A stretch of 10,253 bases of DNA from DAMCZI01 sp032095175 (GCA_032095175.1 DAMCZI010000078.1:1-10253); one strand, 5' to 3'. Shown: positions 1 to 7,385, counted from the first letter of the stretch. Program-made: numbers and translations. Notes: generated from the letters alone by a model not told the origin.

Positions 1-93
1 TATTTCTTGACCTTCACGGTCTATTACAGATAACCCCAGGTAGGATGCTACGCATAATCCCTAAATTATGAATTAAAGTTTTTAACTAAACCA

Positions 94-123
94 TGGTAAT
101 TTCATAAATAAATGGTATATAAT
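94..123 (+). promoter_or_regulatory. Probable promoter of the oligoendopeptidase gene
   Basis: A perfect -10 hexamer TATAAT lies at 118-123. Overlapping it, TGGTATATA (113-121) gives an extended -10 reading. The -35 candidate TGGTAA (94-99, 18-bp spacer) is weak, matching 3 of 6 consensus positions, so the extended -10 probably carries the promoter. Transcription would begin near 130, leaving a short leader of about 27 nt before the ATG. The Shine-Dalgarno AGGGGGGA at 143-150 is strong and sits 6 nt from the start codon. Confidence 0.5.
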
Positions 124-156
124 AAGCTTATATTTGATTATTAGGGGGGATTTTTC

Positions 157-1926
157 ATGGATTTAAGATGGAGTTTGGAAGAACTATACTCTTCCTTTGA
201 CAGCAAGGAATATAAGGATGATTTAAACCACTTAAAGGAGCTAATTGCAAGAATAAACAGGGAGGTTAACGGTGATGTAAGCTGCAGTGATAAGAAGTAT
301 ATACTTGAGAAATATATCAATGATAATATAGAACTTTCCAAGTTGATCACTAATCTGTATTCATACAGCAGCTTAACAGTTTCAGTTGACACTAAAAACA
401 CAACCGCTCTAAAGAATGAAGAAATTCTTGAAAGAATGTTATCTGATTTAGCAGAAAGTGACTCAAAATATAAGAAATTCATCGGTTCAATCGATAATTT
501 AGATAAAATTATTGAAAGCAGTGAACTGCTTAAGGAACATGAATTTATGCTAAAGGAAATTAAGGAAAAAAGCAAATATGTCTTAAGCGATAAAGAAGAA
601 GCAATCATTGCAAAAATGCAGACTACAGGCTCATCTGCTTGGTCAACATTAAAGGAAGCCTTAGTATCAAAGCTAATGGTTGATATAGAGCTTAAGGGAG
701 AAAAGAAAACATTACCTCTAACAGAGGTTAGAAACTTAGCCTATGACAAGGACCCAGAGGTTAGAAAGACTGCATATTATGCAGAGCTTGAAAACTATAA
801 AAAAATAGAGGATTCAGCAGCAGCAGCCCTTAATGGCATAAAGGGAGAGGTTATAACCATAGCAAAGCTTAGAGGATATGAATCACCTCTTCATGAATCC
901 CTTGCAAAATCCAGAATGGATATAGATGCTCTAAATGCTATGCTTGATGCAATGAAGGAGTATATGCCTACCTTTAGGGCATATTTAAGGAGAAAGGGAG
1001 AGCTTCTTGGACATAAAAACGGTCTTCCATTCTATGATTTATTTGCTCCAATGGGAGAGTCAAATAAGACCTATACATATGAAGAAGCAAAGGAATTCGT
1101 CGAGAAGAATTTTAGAACCTTCAGCGATAGACTAGGAGATTTCGCAAGAAAAGCTTTTGACGGTAGATGGCTTGACGTTCTTCCTAGAGAAGGAAAGGTA
1201 TCAGGAGCCTTCTGTGCAGGGCTTCATACAATAGGACAAAGCAGAATAATGTTAAACTTTGGTGGAAACTTTGGAGATATGATAACAATGGCCCATGAGC
1301 TTGGTCATGGATATCATGGCAACTGTCTTCTAAAGGAATCCATATTAAATTCAGACTATCCAATGCCAATAGCAGAAACAGCATCAACCTTCTGTGAAAC
1401 CATAGTAAACAAGGCTGCTATTAAAAATGCATCAAAGGAAGAAGCATTTGCTCTACTTGAAAGTGCACTACAGGATGCAACCCAAGTAATAGTAGATATA
1501 TACAGCAGATTCCTATTTGAAAAGGAATTATTCGAAAGAAGAAAAGAAGCAGGATTAACAGCAGAAGAGCTTAATGAAATAATGCTTAATGCCCAAAAGG
1601 AAGCCTATGGAGACGGCCTAGATGAAAATCTACTTCATCCATATATGTGGTTATGTAAATCCCACTACTATTCAGCAGGCTATAACTTCTACAACTTCCC
1701 ATATGCATTTGGCTTATTATTTGCAAAGGGTCTATATGCTGAATACTTAAAGAGAGGTCAGGAATTTGTTAAGGAATATGATGACCTTCTAGCTCTAACA
1801 GGCAAGAGAAATGTAGCTGATGTTACAAAGGTAATGAACATAGATATTCATGATATCAACTTCTGGAGAGGCTCATTAGAAATAGTAAAAGCTGACATCG
1901 ATGAATTCTTAAGACTAAGTAAATAG
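157..1926 (+). CDS. pepF: M3-family zinc oligoendopeptidase (PepF type)
   Basis: This is a cytoplasmic zinc metallopeptidase of family M3 that cleaves short oligopeptides, probably in peptide recycling after uptake. The 589-aa length is normal for PepF. The zinc-binding motif HELGH is at residues 380-384 (H380, E381, H384), inside the typical context MITMAHELGHGYHG. The third zinc ligand is probably E407 in AETASTFCE. The C-terminal block around HYYSAGYNFYNFPYAFGLLF is the conserved substrate-binding and helical core seen in the PepF branch. The N-terminal third is the helical oligopeptidase F N-domain. There is no signal peptide. The start is fixed by the Shine-Dalgarno AGGGGGGA six bases upstream. 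The gene appears monocistronic, with its own promoter and a strong terminator. No key residue is missing. The exact paralogue and its physiological substrates cannot be told from sequence. Confidence 0.95.
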   Translation: MDLRWSLEELYSSFDSKEYKDDLNHLKELIARINREVNGDVSCSDKKYILEKYINDNIELSKLITNLYSYSSLTVSVDTKNTTALKNEEILERMLSDLAESDSKYKKFIGSIDNLDKIIESSELLKEHEFMLKEIKEKSKYVLSDKEEAIIAKMQTTGSSAWSTLKEALVSKLMVDIELKGEKKTLPLTEVRNLAYDKDPEVRKTAYYAELENYKKIEDSAAAALNGIKGEVITIAKLRGYESPLHESLAKSRMDIDALNAMLDAMKEYMPTFRAYLRRKGELLGHKNGLPFYDLFAPMGESNKTYTYEEAKEFVEKNFRTFSDRLGDFARKAFDGRWLDVLPREGKVSGAFCAGLHTIGQSRIMLNFGGNFGDMITMAHELGHGYHGNCLLKESILNSDYPMPIAETASTFCETIVNKAAIKNASKEEAFALLESALQDATQVIVDIYSRFLFEKELFERRKEAGLTAEELNEIMLNAQKEAYGDGLDENLLHPYMWLCKSHYYSAGYNFYNFPYAFGLLFAKGLYAEYLKRGQEFVKEYDDLLALTGKRNVADVTKVMNIDIHDINFWRGSLEIVKADIDEFLRLSK

Positions 1927-1934
1927 TTTATAAG

Positions 1935-1981
1935 ACAGTCATCTGAACTTAGATATTAAAGTTCAGGTGACTGTTTTTTTT
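1935..1981 (+). terminator. Rho-independent terminator after pepF
   Basis: A 16-bp stem pairs 1935-1950 with 1959-1974 with a single G-U wobble and an 8-nt loop (agatatta). It is followed by an 8-base T run at 1974-1981. It starts 9 nt after the pepF stop codon. On the minus strand the hairpin has no comparable T run, so it is unlikely to be an efficient terminator for the converging iron permease gene, whose own terminator I do not see. Confidence 0.93.
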
Positions 1982-2023
1982 AATTATAGTAAACTCATCA
2001 TATCTATACTTCAGATTTATATA

Positions 2024-2842
2024 TTAGTTTCTTTTCCATTCTTTTTTTAATACTATAAACAAAATAACTGTATAAGCATATTGGCATACAAATTGTATCC
2101 ACTCTGGTTTAGAATACCATCCAAATAATACATTTAGAGGTAATCCTATGATTCCATCTTTGTGATTTAATACTGTATGTGATAAATCAAATAGTTTAAT
2201 TAAAAGTAAGTTATCACCTGTTAAATATTTTACACTCTTTAATGCGGAAAGTCCTTCATGTATTCCATATCCTAAAAGGTACCCTGCCTGTAGTATAAGA
2301 TATATTAAAGTGACTTTGAATATTGTCCCTAAGTTGACTTTAACAAGTGATTTAAATATAAGTACTGTTAAAATAAGAGCAACAGCTAGTCCTATTGTTA
2401 TTGCTATAATAGAATAATCACCTGCAAATGTAAATATTGCTATTTCAACACCTTCACGAGCAACCATAATTGATGAAACCAAGAAAACTCCCCATTTTGA
2501 TAAATGTGTGCCCACTTCACTTTCAACATGCTCAGTCATACTGCTGCCATGTTTAATCATCCATATTATAAACGTTGTTACTAGCACCAACGCTGCTATA
2601 CTTGCACCACTTTCCCAAAGCTTTGCCATTATATCTGTATTACCTAATTTAGAACCTATAAATTCTAAAAGCATTCCTAGCCCGATTGAAATTGCTGCTC
2701 CAGCTGCCACACCGTAAGCAACATATTTTTTAAATACATCTAGATTAAGTTTAGATAAATAGCGAAGGATAATTGCAATAACTAAAAATGCCTCCAATCC
2801 TTCTCTAAATCCCATTATTATTCCTGGTATATTGTTAGCCAT
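2024..2842 (-). CDS. FTR1-family iron permease
   Basis: This is a polytopic membrane protein of the FTR1/EfeU family, which carries iron across the cytoplasmic membrane. The two signature REXXE iron-binding motifs are both present: REGLE at residues 13-17 in the first membrane helix and REGVE at 129-133 in the fourth. Hydrophobic segments lie roughly at residues 7-27, 40-60, 80-96, 117-140, 148-166, 172-195 and 245-265, which fits the seven-helix family layout. I start the 272-aa protein at MANNIPG because the Shine-Dalgarno AAGGGGG stands just upstream of that ATG; a longer reading adding 17 residues would start inside the Fur site and has no ribosome site. No EfeO (cupredoxin/M75) or EfeB (peroxidase) partner gene is adjacent, so it is a stand-alone permease here. 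The upstream Fur box suggests iron-repressed expression. The family is clear; whether Fe(II) or Fe(III) is carried is not visible. Confidence 0.92.
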   Translation of the reverse strand: MANNIPGIIMGFREGLEAFLVIAIILRYLSKLNLDVFKKYVAYGVAAGAAISIGLGMLLEFIGSKLGNTDIMAKLWESGASIAALVLVTTFIIWMIKHGSSMTEHVESEVGTHLSKWGVFLVSSIMVAREGVEIAIFTFAGDYSIIAITIGLAVALILTVLIFKSLVKVNLGTIFKVTLIYLILQAGYLLGYGIHEGLSALKSVKYLTGDNLLLIKLFDLSHTVLNHKDGIIGLPLNVLFGWYSKPEWIQFVCQYAYTVILFIVLKKEWKRN

Positions 2843-2870
2843 TTTAAGCCCCCTTATATAATTTGTAAAT

Positions 2871-2891
2871 TTGATAATGATTATCAATATC
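2871..2891 (-). promoter_or_regulatory. Fur box (iron-responsive operator) of the FTR1 gene
   Basis: The core TTGATAATGATTATCAA (2871-2887) is a perfect palindrome with 8-bp arms around one central base and contains the 7-1-7 Fur consensus TGATAATnATTATCA. On the gene's strand the site extends with another hexamer, giving GATATT-GATAAT-C-ATTATC, the classical three-hexamer arrangement. A further half-site TGATAAT lies in the promoter spacer at 2903-2909. The box covers the predicted transcription start (near 2885), so bound Fe-Fur would block initiation. No promoter with a similar site is seen elsewhere in the window. Confidence 0.88.
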
Positions 2892-2920
2892 ATTTTAAAT
2901 TAATTATCAATTCTTTTCAA
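2892..2920 (-). promoter_or_regulatory. Promoter of the FTR1 iron permease gene
   Basis: Read on the minus strand, the -35 is TTGAAA (2920-2915, 5 of 6 consensus bases), the spacer is 17 bp and the -10 is TAAAAT (2897-2892, 5 of 6). Transcription should start near 2885, inside the Fur box, giving a leader of about 43 nt before the ATG at 2842. Confidence 0.75.
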
Positions 2921-3125
2921 CATGTTATTTAAAATAAAAAATTCATATATACTGTACAAAAAAGAGAACAGCTTTAGAAAGTTTACGCCTAAAGAAATAA
3001 TAAGCCTTATAATAAAATCCACTAGCATTGCTTCACTGTAGATATACAAACTATTGTGAACTGGCTCATTCAGATGAGAGGCTATATTTATTATCCTGGA
3101 AAGCACCAATAAAGACTTTTCTCGA
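2921..3125. other. Intergenic stretch without a supported gene
   Basis: This forms part of the 573-bp gap between the divergently transcribed FTR1 and glycosyltransferase genes. A minus-strand reading frame of 69 codons (2900-3109) crosses it. It would start with TTG, has no Shine-Dalgarno, runs through the FTR1 promoter and ends beside the Fur box. Its product is hydrophobic but matches no family I recognise. I see no RNA gene here. A degraded gene remnant is possible but not shown. Confidence 0.4.
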
Positions 3126-3155
3126 TGGACAAAATGTTAAAAAACAATATATAAT
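3126..3155 (+). promoter_or_regulatory. Probable promoter of the repeat leader and glycosyltransferase
   Basis: TGGACA (3126-3131, 5 of 6 consensus) and a perfect TATAAT (3150-3155) are separated by 18 bp. Transcription would begin near 3162, about 37 nt before the two-hairpin repeat, and would place the whole repeat in a 5' leader of roughly 250 nt. A weaker alternative, TTGAAT (3179-3184) with TATTAA (3202-3207) and a 17-bp spacer, overlaps the left end of the repeat and would leave its first hairpin partly untranscribed. Confidence 0.55.
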
Positions 3156-3198
3156 GTTATTAAAAAATAAATCGTAGGTTGAATTTTGAATAACTAAA

Positions 3199-3318
3199 CT
3201 ATATTAATCGCACTAAAGCTTTTACATTGGGTGTTTGTGCGATTAATGAATCAATGGATATGATTTCGCATAAATGTTTAGGGTCGAGCAATGTAGAATC
3301 ATTTATGCAAAACATATA
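3199..3318 (+). repeat. Two-hairpin repeat element, copy 1 (upstream of glycosyltransferase)
   Basis: This 120-bp unit recurs in inverted orientation at 7494-7612 with about 10 differences by my alignment. Hairpin 1 has a perfect 11-bp stem, ATTAATCGCAC (3203-3213) with GTGCGATTAAT (3237-3247), and a 23-nt loop. Hairpin 2 pairs TTTCGCATAAATG (3264-3276) with 3300-3312, 13 bp with one C-A mismatch and a 23-nt loop. The loop bases TACATTG (3223-3229) and CAATGTA (3289-3295) are fully complementary, so the two loops could kiss. There is no T run, so neither hairpin looks like a simple terminator. It ends 98 nt before the glycosyltransferase ATG and lies downstream of a good promoter. It could be a structured regulatory leader or a MITE-like mobile repeat. 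I do not recognise it as a known riboswitch. Confidence 0.85.
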
Positions 3319-3415
3319 TCTATTATGAAAGTTTAATTTTAAGATAATCTCTATGAATAGAATGATTAGGGTACAACAATTAGTATATGTCCCTATAATA
3401 TGGGGAGGTTGCACT

Positions 3416-4654
3416 ATGAAAAGAATATTACATGCTATATCGCAATATCCTGGGAAAACAGGAAGTGGAACATACCTTCAAGCAATAGTAAAGGAAGCTT
3501 ATAAAAAGGGATATGAACAAGCTGTTATAGCTGGAGTTCCAAAGGATCATAGTTATGTTGAATTTGGAGATGTTAGTGACATTAAATTTTATCCTGTAAT
3601 ATTTGAAACTGAAAAATTGCCTTTCCCTATTGCAGGGATGAGCGATGTAATGCCTTATAAAAGCACTAAATATAGTGATATGAATGAAGAGATGTTTTTA
3701 AAGTGGGAAAAAGCATTTAGAGAAGAGATAAATTTAGCTATTAACGAATTTAAGCCAGATATTATAATATCAAATCACCTTTGGCTTTTAACATCATTAA
3801 TTAAAAAGACAGTCAGTGATATACCTGTAATATCAATAAGCCACGGTACTGATTTAAGACAGCTTGAGATGGTGGATAAATTCAGGGAATATGTAATAGA
3901 AGGCTGTAAAAACATTGAAATTGCAATGGCTTTAAATGATTATGAAAAGAAAAAAATAGTTGAAAACTATAGTATTTCCACGGATAAAGTAGTTGTTATT
4001 GGCGGAGGATATGATTCAGATATTTTTTATCCATACAGCACAAAAAAATCCATGGATAAGATAAAGCTTATATATGCTGGAAAACTTAGTTTTTCTAAAG
4101 GAGTTCCTTCTCTAATAAGGGCATATGAAAAGCTGTTTATATACAATAATAACATAGAACTTTTAATTGCTGGTTCAGGAAGCGGTACTGAAGAAAAGGA
4201 AATAAGACAGCTTGTAAAAGAAGCTAAAGGCAGTATAAAATTACTTGGTGAAGTTCCCCACGAAAACCTTGGAGATATATTCAGAGAATGTGACATATTT
4301 GTATTACCATCCTTTTATGAAGGGTTGTCTCTTGTAACAATAGAGGCTCTATCCTGCGGCCTATCTGTTACTGCATCAGAACTTGCAGGACTAAAAAACT
4401 ATCTTGGAAACGAAATAAAGGCCAGCGGCATCATTGAATATGTGAAACTTCCTGATATGGTAGATATTGATATCCCAAACAAAGCTGATCTACCATATTT
4501 TGAAGAAAGACTTGCATATGGGATAAAAAAACAAATAGATAAACTTGACCATAAATATAACCAACCTGATAGTATTTATAAAATTATAGAGAATTTCTCA
4601 TGGTACAGGATATTTGAGAAAATAGAGAAGGAAATTGTGAGATTATGTGATTAA
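3416..4654 (+). CDS. GT4-family glycosyltransferase
   Basis: This predicted retaining glycosyltransferase (CAZy GT4 type, GT-B fold) transfers a sugar from a nucleotide sugar. It has 412 aa and no signal peptide, so it acts in the cytoplasm or at the inner membrane face. The N-terminal acceptor domain (about 1-205) carries a glycine-rich loop (PGKTGSGTY, 12-20) and the motif SHGTDLRQ (142-149). The C-terminal donor domain shows IYAGKLSFSKG (219-229), IAGSGSG (251-257) and the family EX7E motif, E302 to E310, in YEGLSLVTIEAL. The start at 3416 is chosen because GGGGAGG lies just upstream; an in-frame ATG at 3353 lacks a ribosome site and adds 21 unconserved-looking residues. The gene is alone between the two-hairpin leader and a bidirectional terminator. 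Acceptor and sugar are not predictable; there are no neighbouring capsule or polysaccharide genes in view. Confidence 0.88.
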   Translation: MKRILHAISQYPGKTGSGTYLQAIVKEAYKKGYEQAVIAGVPKDHSYVEFGDVSDIKFYPVIFETEKLPFPIAGMSDVMPYKSTKYSDMNEEMFLKWEKAFREEINLAINEFKPDIIISNHLWLLTSLIKKTVSDIPVISISHGTDLRQLEMVDKFREYVIEGCKNIEIAMALNDYEKKKIVENYSISTDKVVVIGGGYDSDIFYPYSTKKSMDKIKLIYAGKLSFSKGVPSLIRAYEKLFIYNNNIELLIAGSGSGTEEKEIRQLVKEAKGSIKLLGEVPHENLGDIFRECDIFVLPSFYEGLSLVTIEALSCGLSVTASELAGLKNYLGNEIKASGIIEYVKLPDMVDIDIPNKADLPYFEERLAYGIKKQIDKLDHKYNQPDSIYKIIENFSWYRIFEKIEKEIVRLCD

Positions 4655-4808
4655 TTCAATCAATCTCCACTCTAAAGAATATCCAGCTTAAAATAAGATA
4701 AAGGCACAGTTCTTAATAGTTTTGTTGCTTGATATTATAAATACTTGTCTCTTTTCAATTTATTTTAATAATTCATAGTTATATGGGATTTTTAATATAT
4801 AAACACAT

Positions 4809-4850
4809 AAAAACCTAGCAGAGGCTATCACTTCTACTAGGTTTTTATTT
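4809..4850. terminator. Bidirectional terminator between glycosyltransferase and ABC permease
   Basis: AAAAACCTAG (4809-4818) pairs perfectly with CTAGGTTTTT (4837-4846), with an 18-nt interior that can pair further (aga/tct). On the plus strand it ends in TTTTTATTTT, serving the glycosyltransferase 155 nt upstream. On the minus strand the arm ends in TTTTTATG, serving the permease gene whose stop codon is only 8 nt away. The 154 bp between the glycosyltransferase stop and this hairpin hold nothing else I can identify. Confidence 0.88.
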
Positions 4851-4854
4851 TATA

Positions 4855-7329
4855 CTATTCTATTCCTCGAATAGCTTCTACAACATTTGCTGATGTTGCC
4901 TTTCTTAGAGGTACAAGGGTTGTAATTGTAGTTATAGTCATAGATACTATAAACACTAATACTATCATCCCATAGTGTATTTCCCACAGCATATTTTGAA
5001 GCATATTCCCGTTGGCTGCTTTGTATATAAGAAAAGATAAAAATACTCCTAGCATAGAACCTAGGATTGAGCCAGTAAATCCATAAATCATACCTTCCTT
5101 TATAATCATTATTCTTAGCTGTTCTCTTGTCATTCCAATAGCTCTAAGCAATCCAAACTCTCTTTTCCTTGTTATTATATTCATGCTTATTGTATTTATA
5201 ATATTGACAAGAGCAACTAAAAGGGTTATGCAGAACAATGCATAAAGAATTGTAATAAGCTGGGTTTTGGCTGTTTTTACCTTTTGAATCTCATCATAAT
5301 AGGATATCAGCTCACTTCCCTTTTGTCTGCTTATAATATTATTGATTTTTTCTTTCATTTTATTATTATCCACATTGCTATTTACATCTACAGTAATTTT
5401 TTGATATCCATTAACTCCAAAAGCTTGTCTAACTTTTCCCTCTTCCGCTATCAATATTAAATTTGCATAATAACTACCAAGATTAAATGGTACACCATCT
5501 AATACTCCAATAGTTTTAAAAGTTCCTTTTATATGCTCCCAATTTGGAGTATCCCTTAATGACCATACTACCTTAACTTCCTCACCCTTTTCAATGTTAG
5601 TCATCCTTTTATTGTTTATATTTTGTACTAAAATTGCTCCTGGTTCCTCATTTGTATCTATCTCATTGATATTTAGCCGTTTTTTCAATTCTTGCATTTT
5701 ATCTTTACTACATCCTATAATAACTGTAGACATTTTACATATATCACCTTTAATTAAGCTATACTTTTCTCCAAGCTCTATACCCTCTTTAGTTAGTTTC
5801 TCTTCCTTTATATCTCCAGTCGCGGAAATAAAAATATATTTTTCAATGTTCTTTACACCATAAATATTTTTTATATCACTAGCTTCACTATCTATATATC
5901 CAATATTATCACCATGTCCTTTTAAATTTATGATATAATCTGAACTTATTTCCCTTCTTACCTCTTTTACAGGATCAATGCTTTCTACAAAATAGTTTAT
6001 AGAAATAAACAGCATTACCCCCATACTTATAGATACTGCTGTAGCAGAAAATCTTCTTCGGTTCCTTTTTATATTCATATATGCTAAATTACCTGTATAT
6101 CCATAGCAAATTCTTATAAATCTTTGTATTGCTCCTTCTTCTTTTATATCATCCTTTAAAACCTCATTTTCACTCAATGCCTCTATCGGAGATATTTTTG
6201 ATACAAGCTTTGCTGGTTTATATGACGCAGCTATAATTGATAGAAATCCTACAATGATTATCATTGTTGTATTATATGTACTTGAGTCAATAACAAGGCT
6301 TCTATTGCCAAAATGTCCACCATTAATATTAACCAATAGCTCTGTTATGTTTATTCCCGCCAAGATGCCAAGGGGAATAAATATAACCCCGAGTATTATA
6401 GCTTCTCCAAAGACAAGACTTTTTATCTGAAATTCAGTTATTCCAACAGATCTTAAAAGTCCAAAATATTTTAACCTTTCTGCTACCGAAATGTTAAATA
6501 TGTTATAAGTCATCATCGAAGCAATTAATGCAACTATCACATCCATAAAGAAAATCACCTTTTTAGAGCCTTCTGCTATATCAATAACTCTAAGATAATT
6601 CTCATTAACCCTGTAGTTACCCATTCCTTCACCACTTAATTCATCCTCTAATGCCTCTACAGTGTCCCTAATTGGCAATTCTTTTTTCACTGTAAAGTAC
6701 TGAAAGTACGCTGTATTTTCCCTATCTACAATTTTTTCTGCCCCATCAAGGCTTGTGTATATTTTTCCTACCCCCGTATCTCTTCCAACATTGGTATTTC
6801 CTAATATACCACAAAGCGTAAAATTAATCGTTTGTCTGCTATTTACATCGCTCTCTAATGTTTTATATATAGAGCATTCGATGCTGATTTTATCCCCAAT
6901 CTTTGCATTAGGTTTAATTTTATTCAATACCCACTGTTCAACAACTGCTTCTCCCTGCTTTTTAGGATACTTTCCTTCTACTAATTTCATGCTAAGCAAA
7001 TCTATAGCTTCTTCATCCATTCCATACATTTCTACTATGCTTTCCCCAATCTTGCTATGGGCAACAAGAGATGTTGTTGCAACTCTATCAACTTTCTTAT
7101 TTTGTTTTATATTGTCAATGCTAGAATAAGGTATACCCATACAATTTGCATGATATTTTCCTGTAAGTATTTCATTATCCTTCATGCTTGACTTAATAAT
7201 ACTTCTTATTAATATCTCAGTAGATGTTATCAACACAATAGACAACATTATACTTACAGCCAGAGCCAATGTCCTCTTCTTATTCTTAATCAAATTCCTG
7301 GGTATAAGTCCAAGATATGTTTTCATCAT
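4855..7329 (-). CDS. FtsX/MacB-type ABC transporter permease, paralogue 1
   Basis: This is a membrane subunit of an ABC transporter of the FtsX/MacB (type VII) superfamily, 824 aa. The two halves share one plan: a basic start plus one helix (21-43, 428-450), a large extracellular domain (about 44-255 and 451-690), then three helices (257-282, 305-332, 354-372; and 691-716, 741-768, 785-806). Each half has the coupling-helix motif that contacts the ATPase: YFGLLRSVGIT (288-298) and EFGLLRAIGMT (724-734). Such permeases usually move or sense peptides, lipids or lipoproteins, with an ATPase encoded just upstream. Here no intact ATPase gene precedes it, only a 19-codon ORF overlapping its start. 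Two ATGs (7329 and 7326) are possible; the upstream GGGCGGTGG is an imperfect ribosome site. It is intact and clearly homologous to the gene at 7731-10253. The substrate is unknown. Confidence 0.92.
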   Translation of the reverse strand: MMKTYLGLIPRNLIKNKKRTLALAVSIMLSIVLITSTEILIRSIIKSSMKDNEILTGKYHANCMGIPYSSIDNIKQNKKVDRVATTSLVAHSKIGESIVEMYGMDEEAIDLLSMKLVEGKYPKKQGEAVVEQWVLNKIKPNAKIGDKISIECSIYKTLESDVNSRQTINFTLCGILGNTNVGRDTGVGKIYTSLDGAEKIVDRENTAYFQYFTVKKELPIRDTVEALEDELSGEGMGNYRVNENYLRVIDIAEGSKKVIFFMDVIVALIASMMTYNIFNISVAERLKYFGLLRSVGITEFQIKSLVFGEAIILGVIFIPLGILAGINITELLVNINGGHFGNRSLVIDSSTYNTTMIIIVGFLSIIAASYKPAKLVSKISPIEALSENEVLKDDIKEEGAIQRFIRICYGYTGNLAYMNIKRNRRRFSATAVSISMGVMLFISINYFVESIDPVKEVRREISSDYIINLKGHGDNIGYIDSEASDIKNIYGVKNIEKYIFISATGDIKEEKLTKEGIELGEKYSLIKGDICKMSTVIIGCSKDKMQELKKRLNINEIDTNEEPGAILVQNINNKRMTNIEKGEEVKVVWSLRDTPNWEHIKGTFKTIGVLDGVPFNLGSYYANLILIAEEGKVRQAFGVNGYQKITVDVNSNVDNNKMKEKINNIISRQKGSELISYYDEIQKVKTAKTQLITILYALFCITLLVALVNIINTISMNIITRKREFGLLRAIGMTREQLRIMIIKEGMIYGFTGSILGSMLGVFLSFLIYKAANGNMLQNMLWEIHYGMIVLVFIVSMTITTITTLVPLRKATSANVVEAIRGIE
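7271..7329 (-). repeat. Near-identical 5' coding segment shared with the second permease
   Basis: The first 59 nt of this permease gene match the first 59 nt of its paralogue (10195-10253) at 58 positions, including synonymous ones. Divergence begins abruptly straight after codon 20. This points to gene conversion, a recent partial copy, or selection on the nucleotide sequence of the translation-initiation region. Confidence 0.85.
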
Positions 7330-7385
7330 ACCACCGCCCTGTCATTTACTATAATTTTGATGCGGGTAATTGGTAAAATGTCCAT
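7326..7385 (-). CDS. 19-codon ORF overlapping the permease start; possible ABC ATPase remnant
   Basis: The ORF encodes MDILPITRIKIIVNDRAVV. It has a strong Shine-Dalgarno (AAGGGGG, 6-7 nt before the ATG), and its stop TGA (7328-7326) overlaps the permease's ATGATG start, so translation of the two is probably coupled. The ends are suggestive: ABC ATPases of MacB-type systems often start like M-x-I-L and end like RIKDGKIVND, close to RIK-IIVND here. I infer an ATPase gene reduced by internal deletion to its first and last codons, retaining its ribosome site and overlap with the permease. Alternatively it is a regulatory leader peptide, or chance. Whether it is translated is not shown; the similarity is short and by eye. 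Confidence 0.4.
   Translation of the reverse strand: MDILPITRIKIIVNDRAVV

Noticed and set aside
1..71. Possible gene tail at the left edge: a plus-strand frame ending in TGA at 69-71 (...GRMLRIIPKL) or a minus-strand open frame (60 to 1) reading VASYLGLSVIDREGQEI.
   Set aside because: Only about 20 codons are visible in either frame. The minus frame has a stop just before it and no start codon, and neither can be assigned to a family. The base composition hints at coding or degraded sequence, but the strand cannot be decided.
2900..3109. 69-codon minus-strand ORF between the FTR1 and glycosyltransferase genes, with a hydrophobic product.
   Set aside because: It would start with TTG, has no Shine-Dalgarno, spans the FTR1 promoter and resembles no family I know. 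Chance opening in AT-rich DNA is likely.
3203..3247. Hairpin 1 of the repeat as an intrinsic terminator.
   Set aside because: The loop is 23 nt, the stem is AT-rich at its base and no T run follows in either copy.
3199..3414. Antisense ORF through repeat copy 1 (…INDSTLLDPKHLCEII…), which looks somewhat protein-like and could suggest a transposase relic.
   Set aside because: In copy 2 the same frame is broken by a 1-nt deletion and most substitutions would be non-synonymous. The long perfect stems explain the conservation better than coding. A very old transposase fragment is not excluded.
3353..3415. Upstream extension of the glycosyltransferase by 21 codons to an ATG at 3353.
   Set aside because: No ribosome site precedes 3353, whereas GGGGAGG precedes the ATG at 3416, where the GT-B fold sequence begins.
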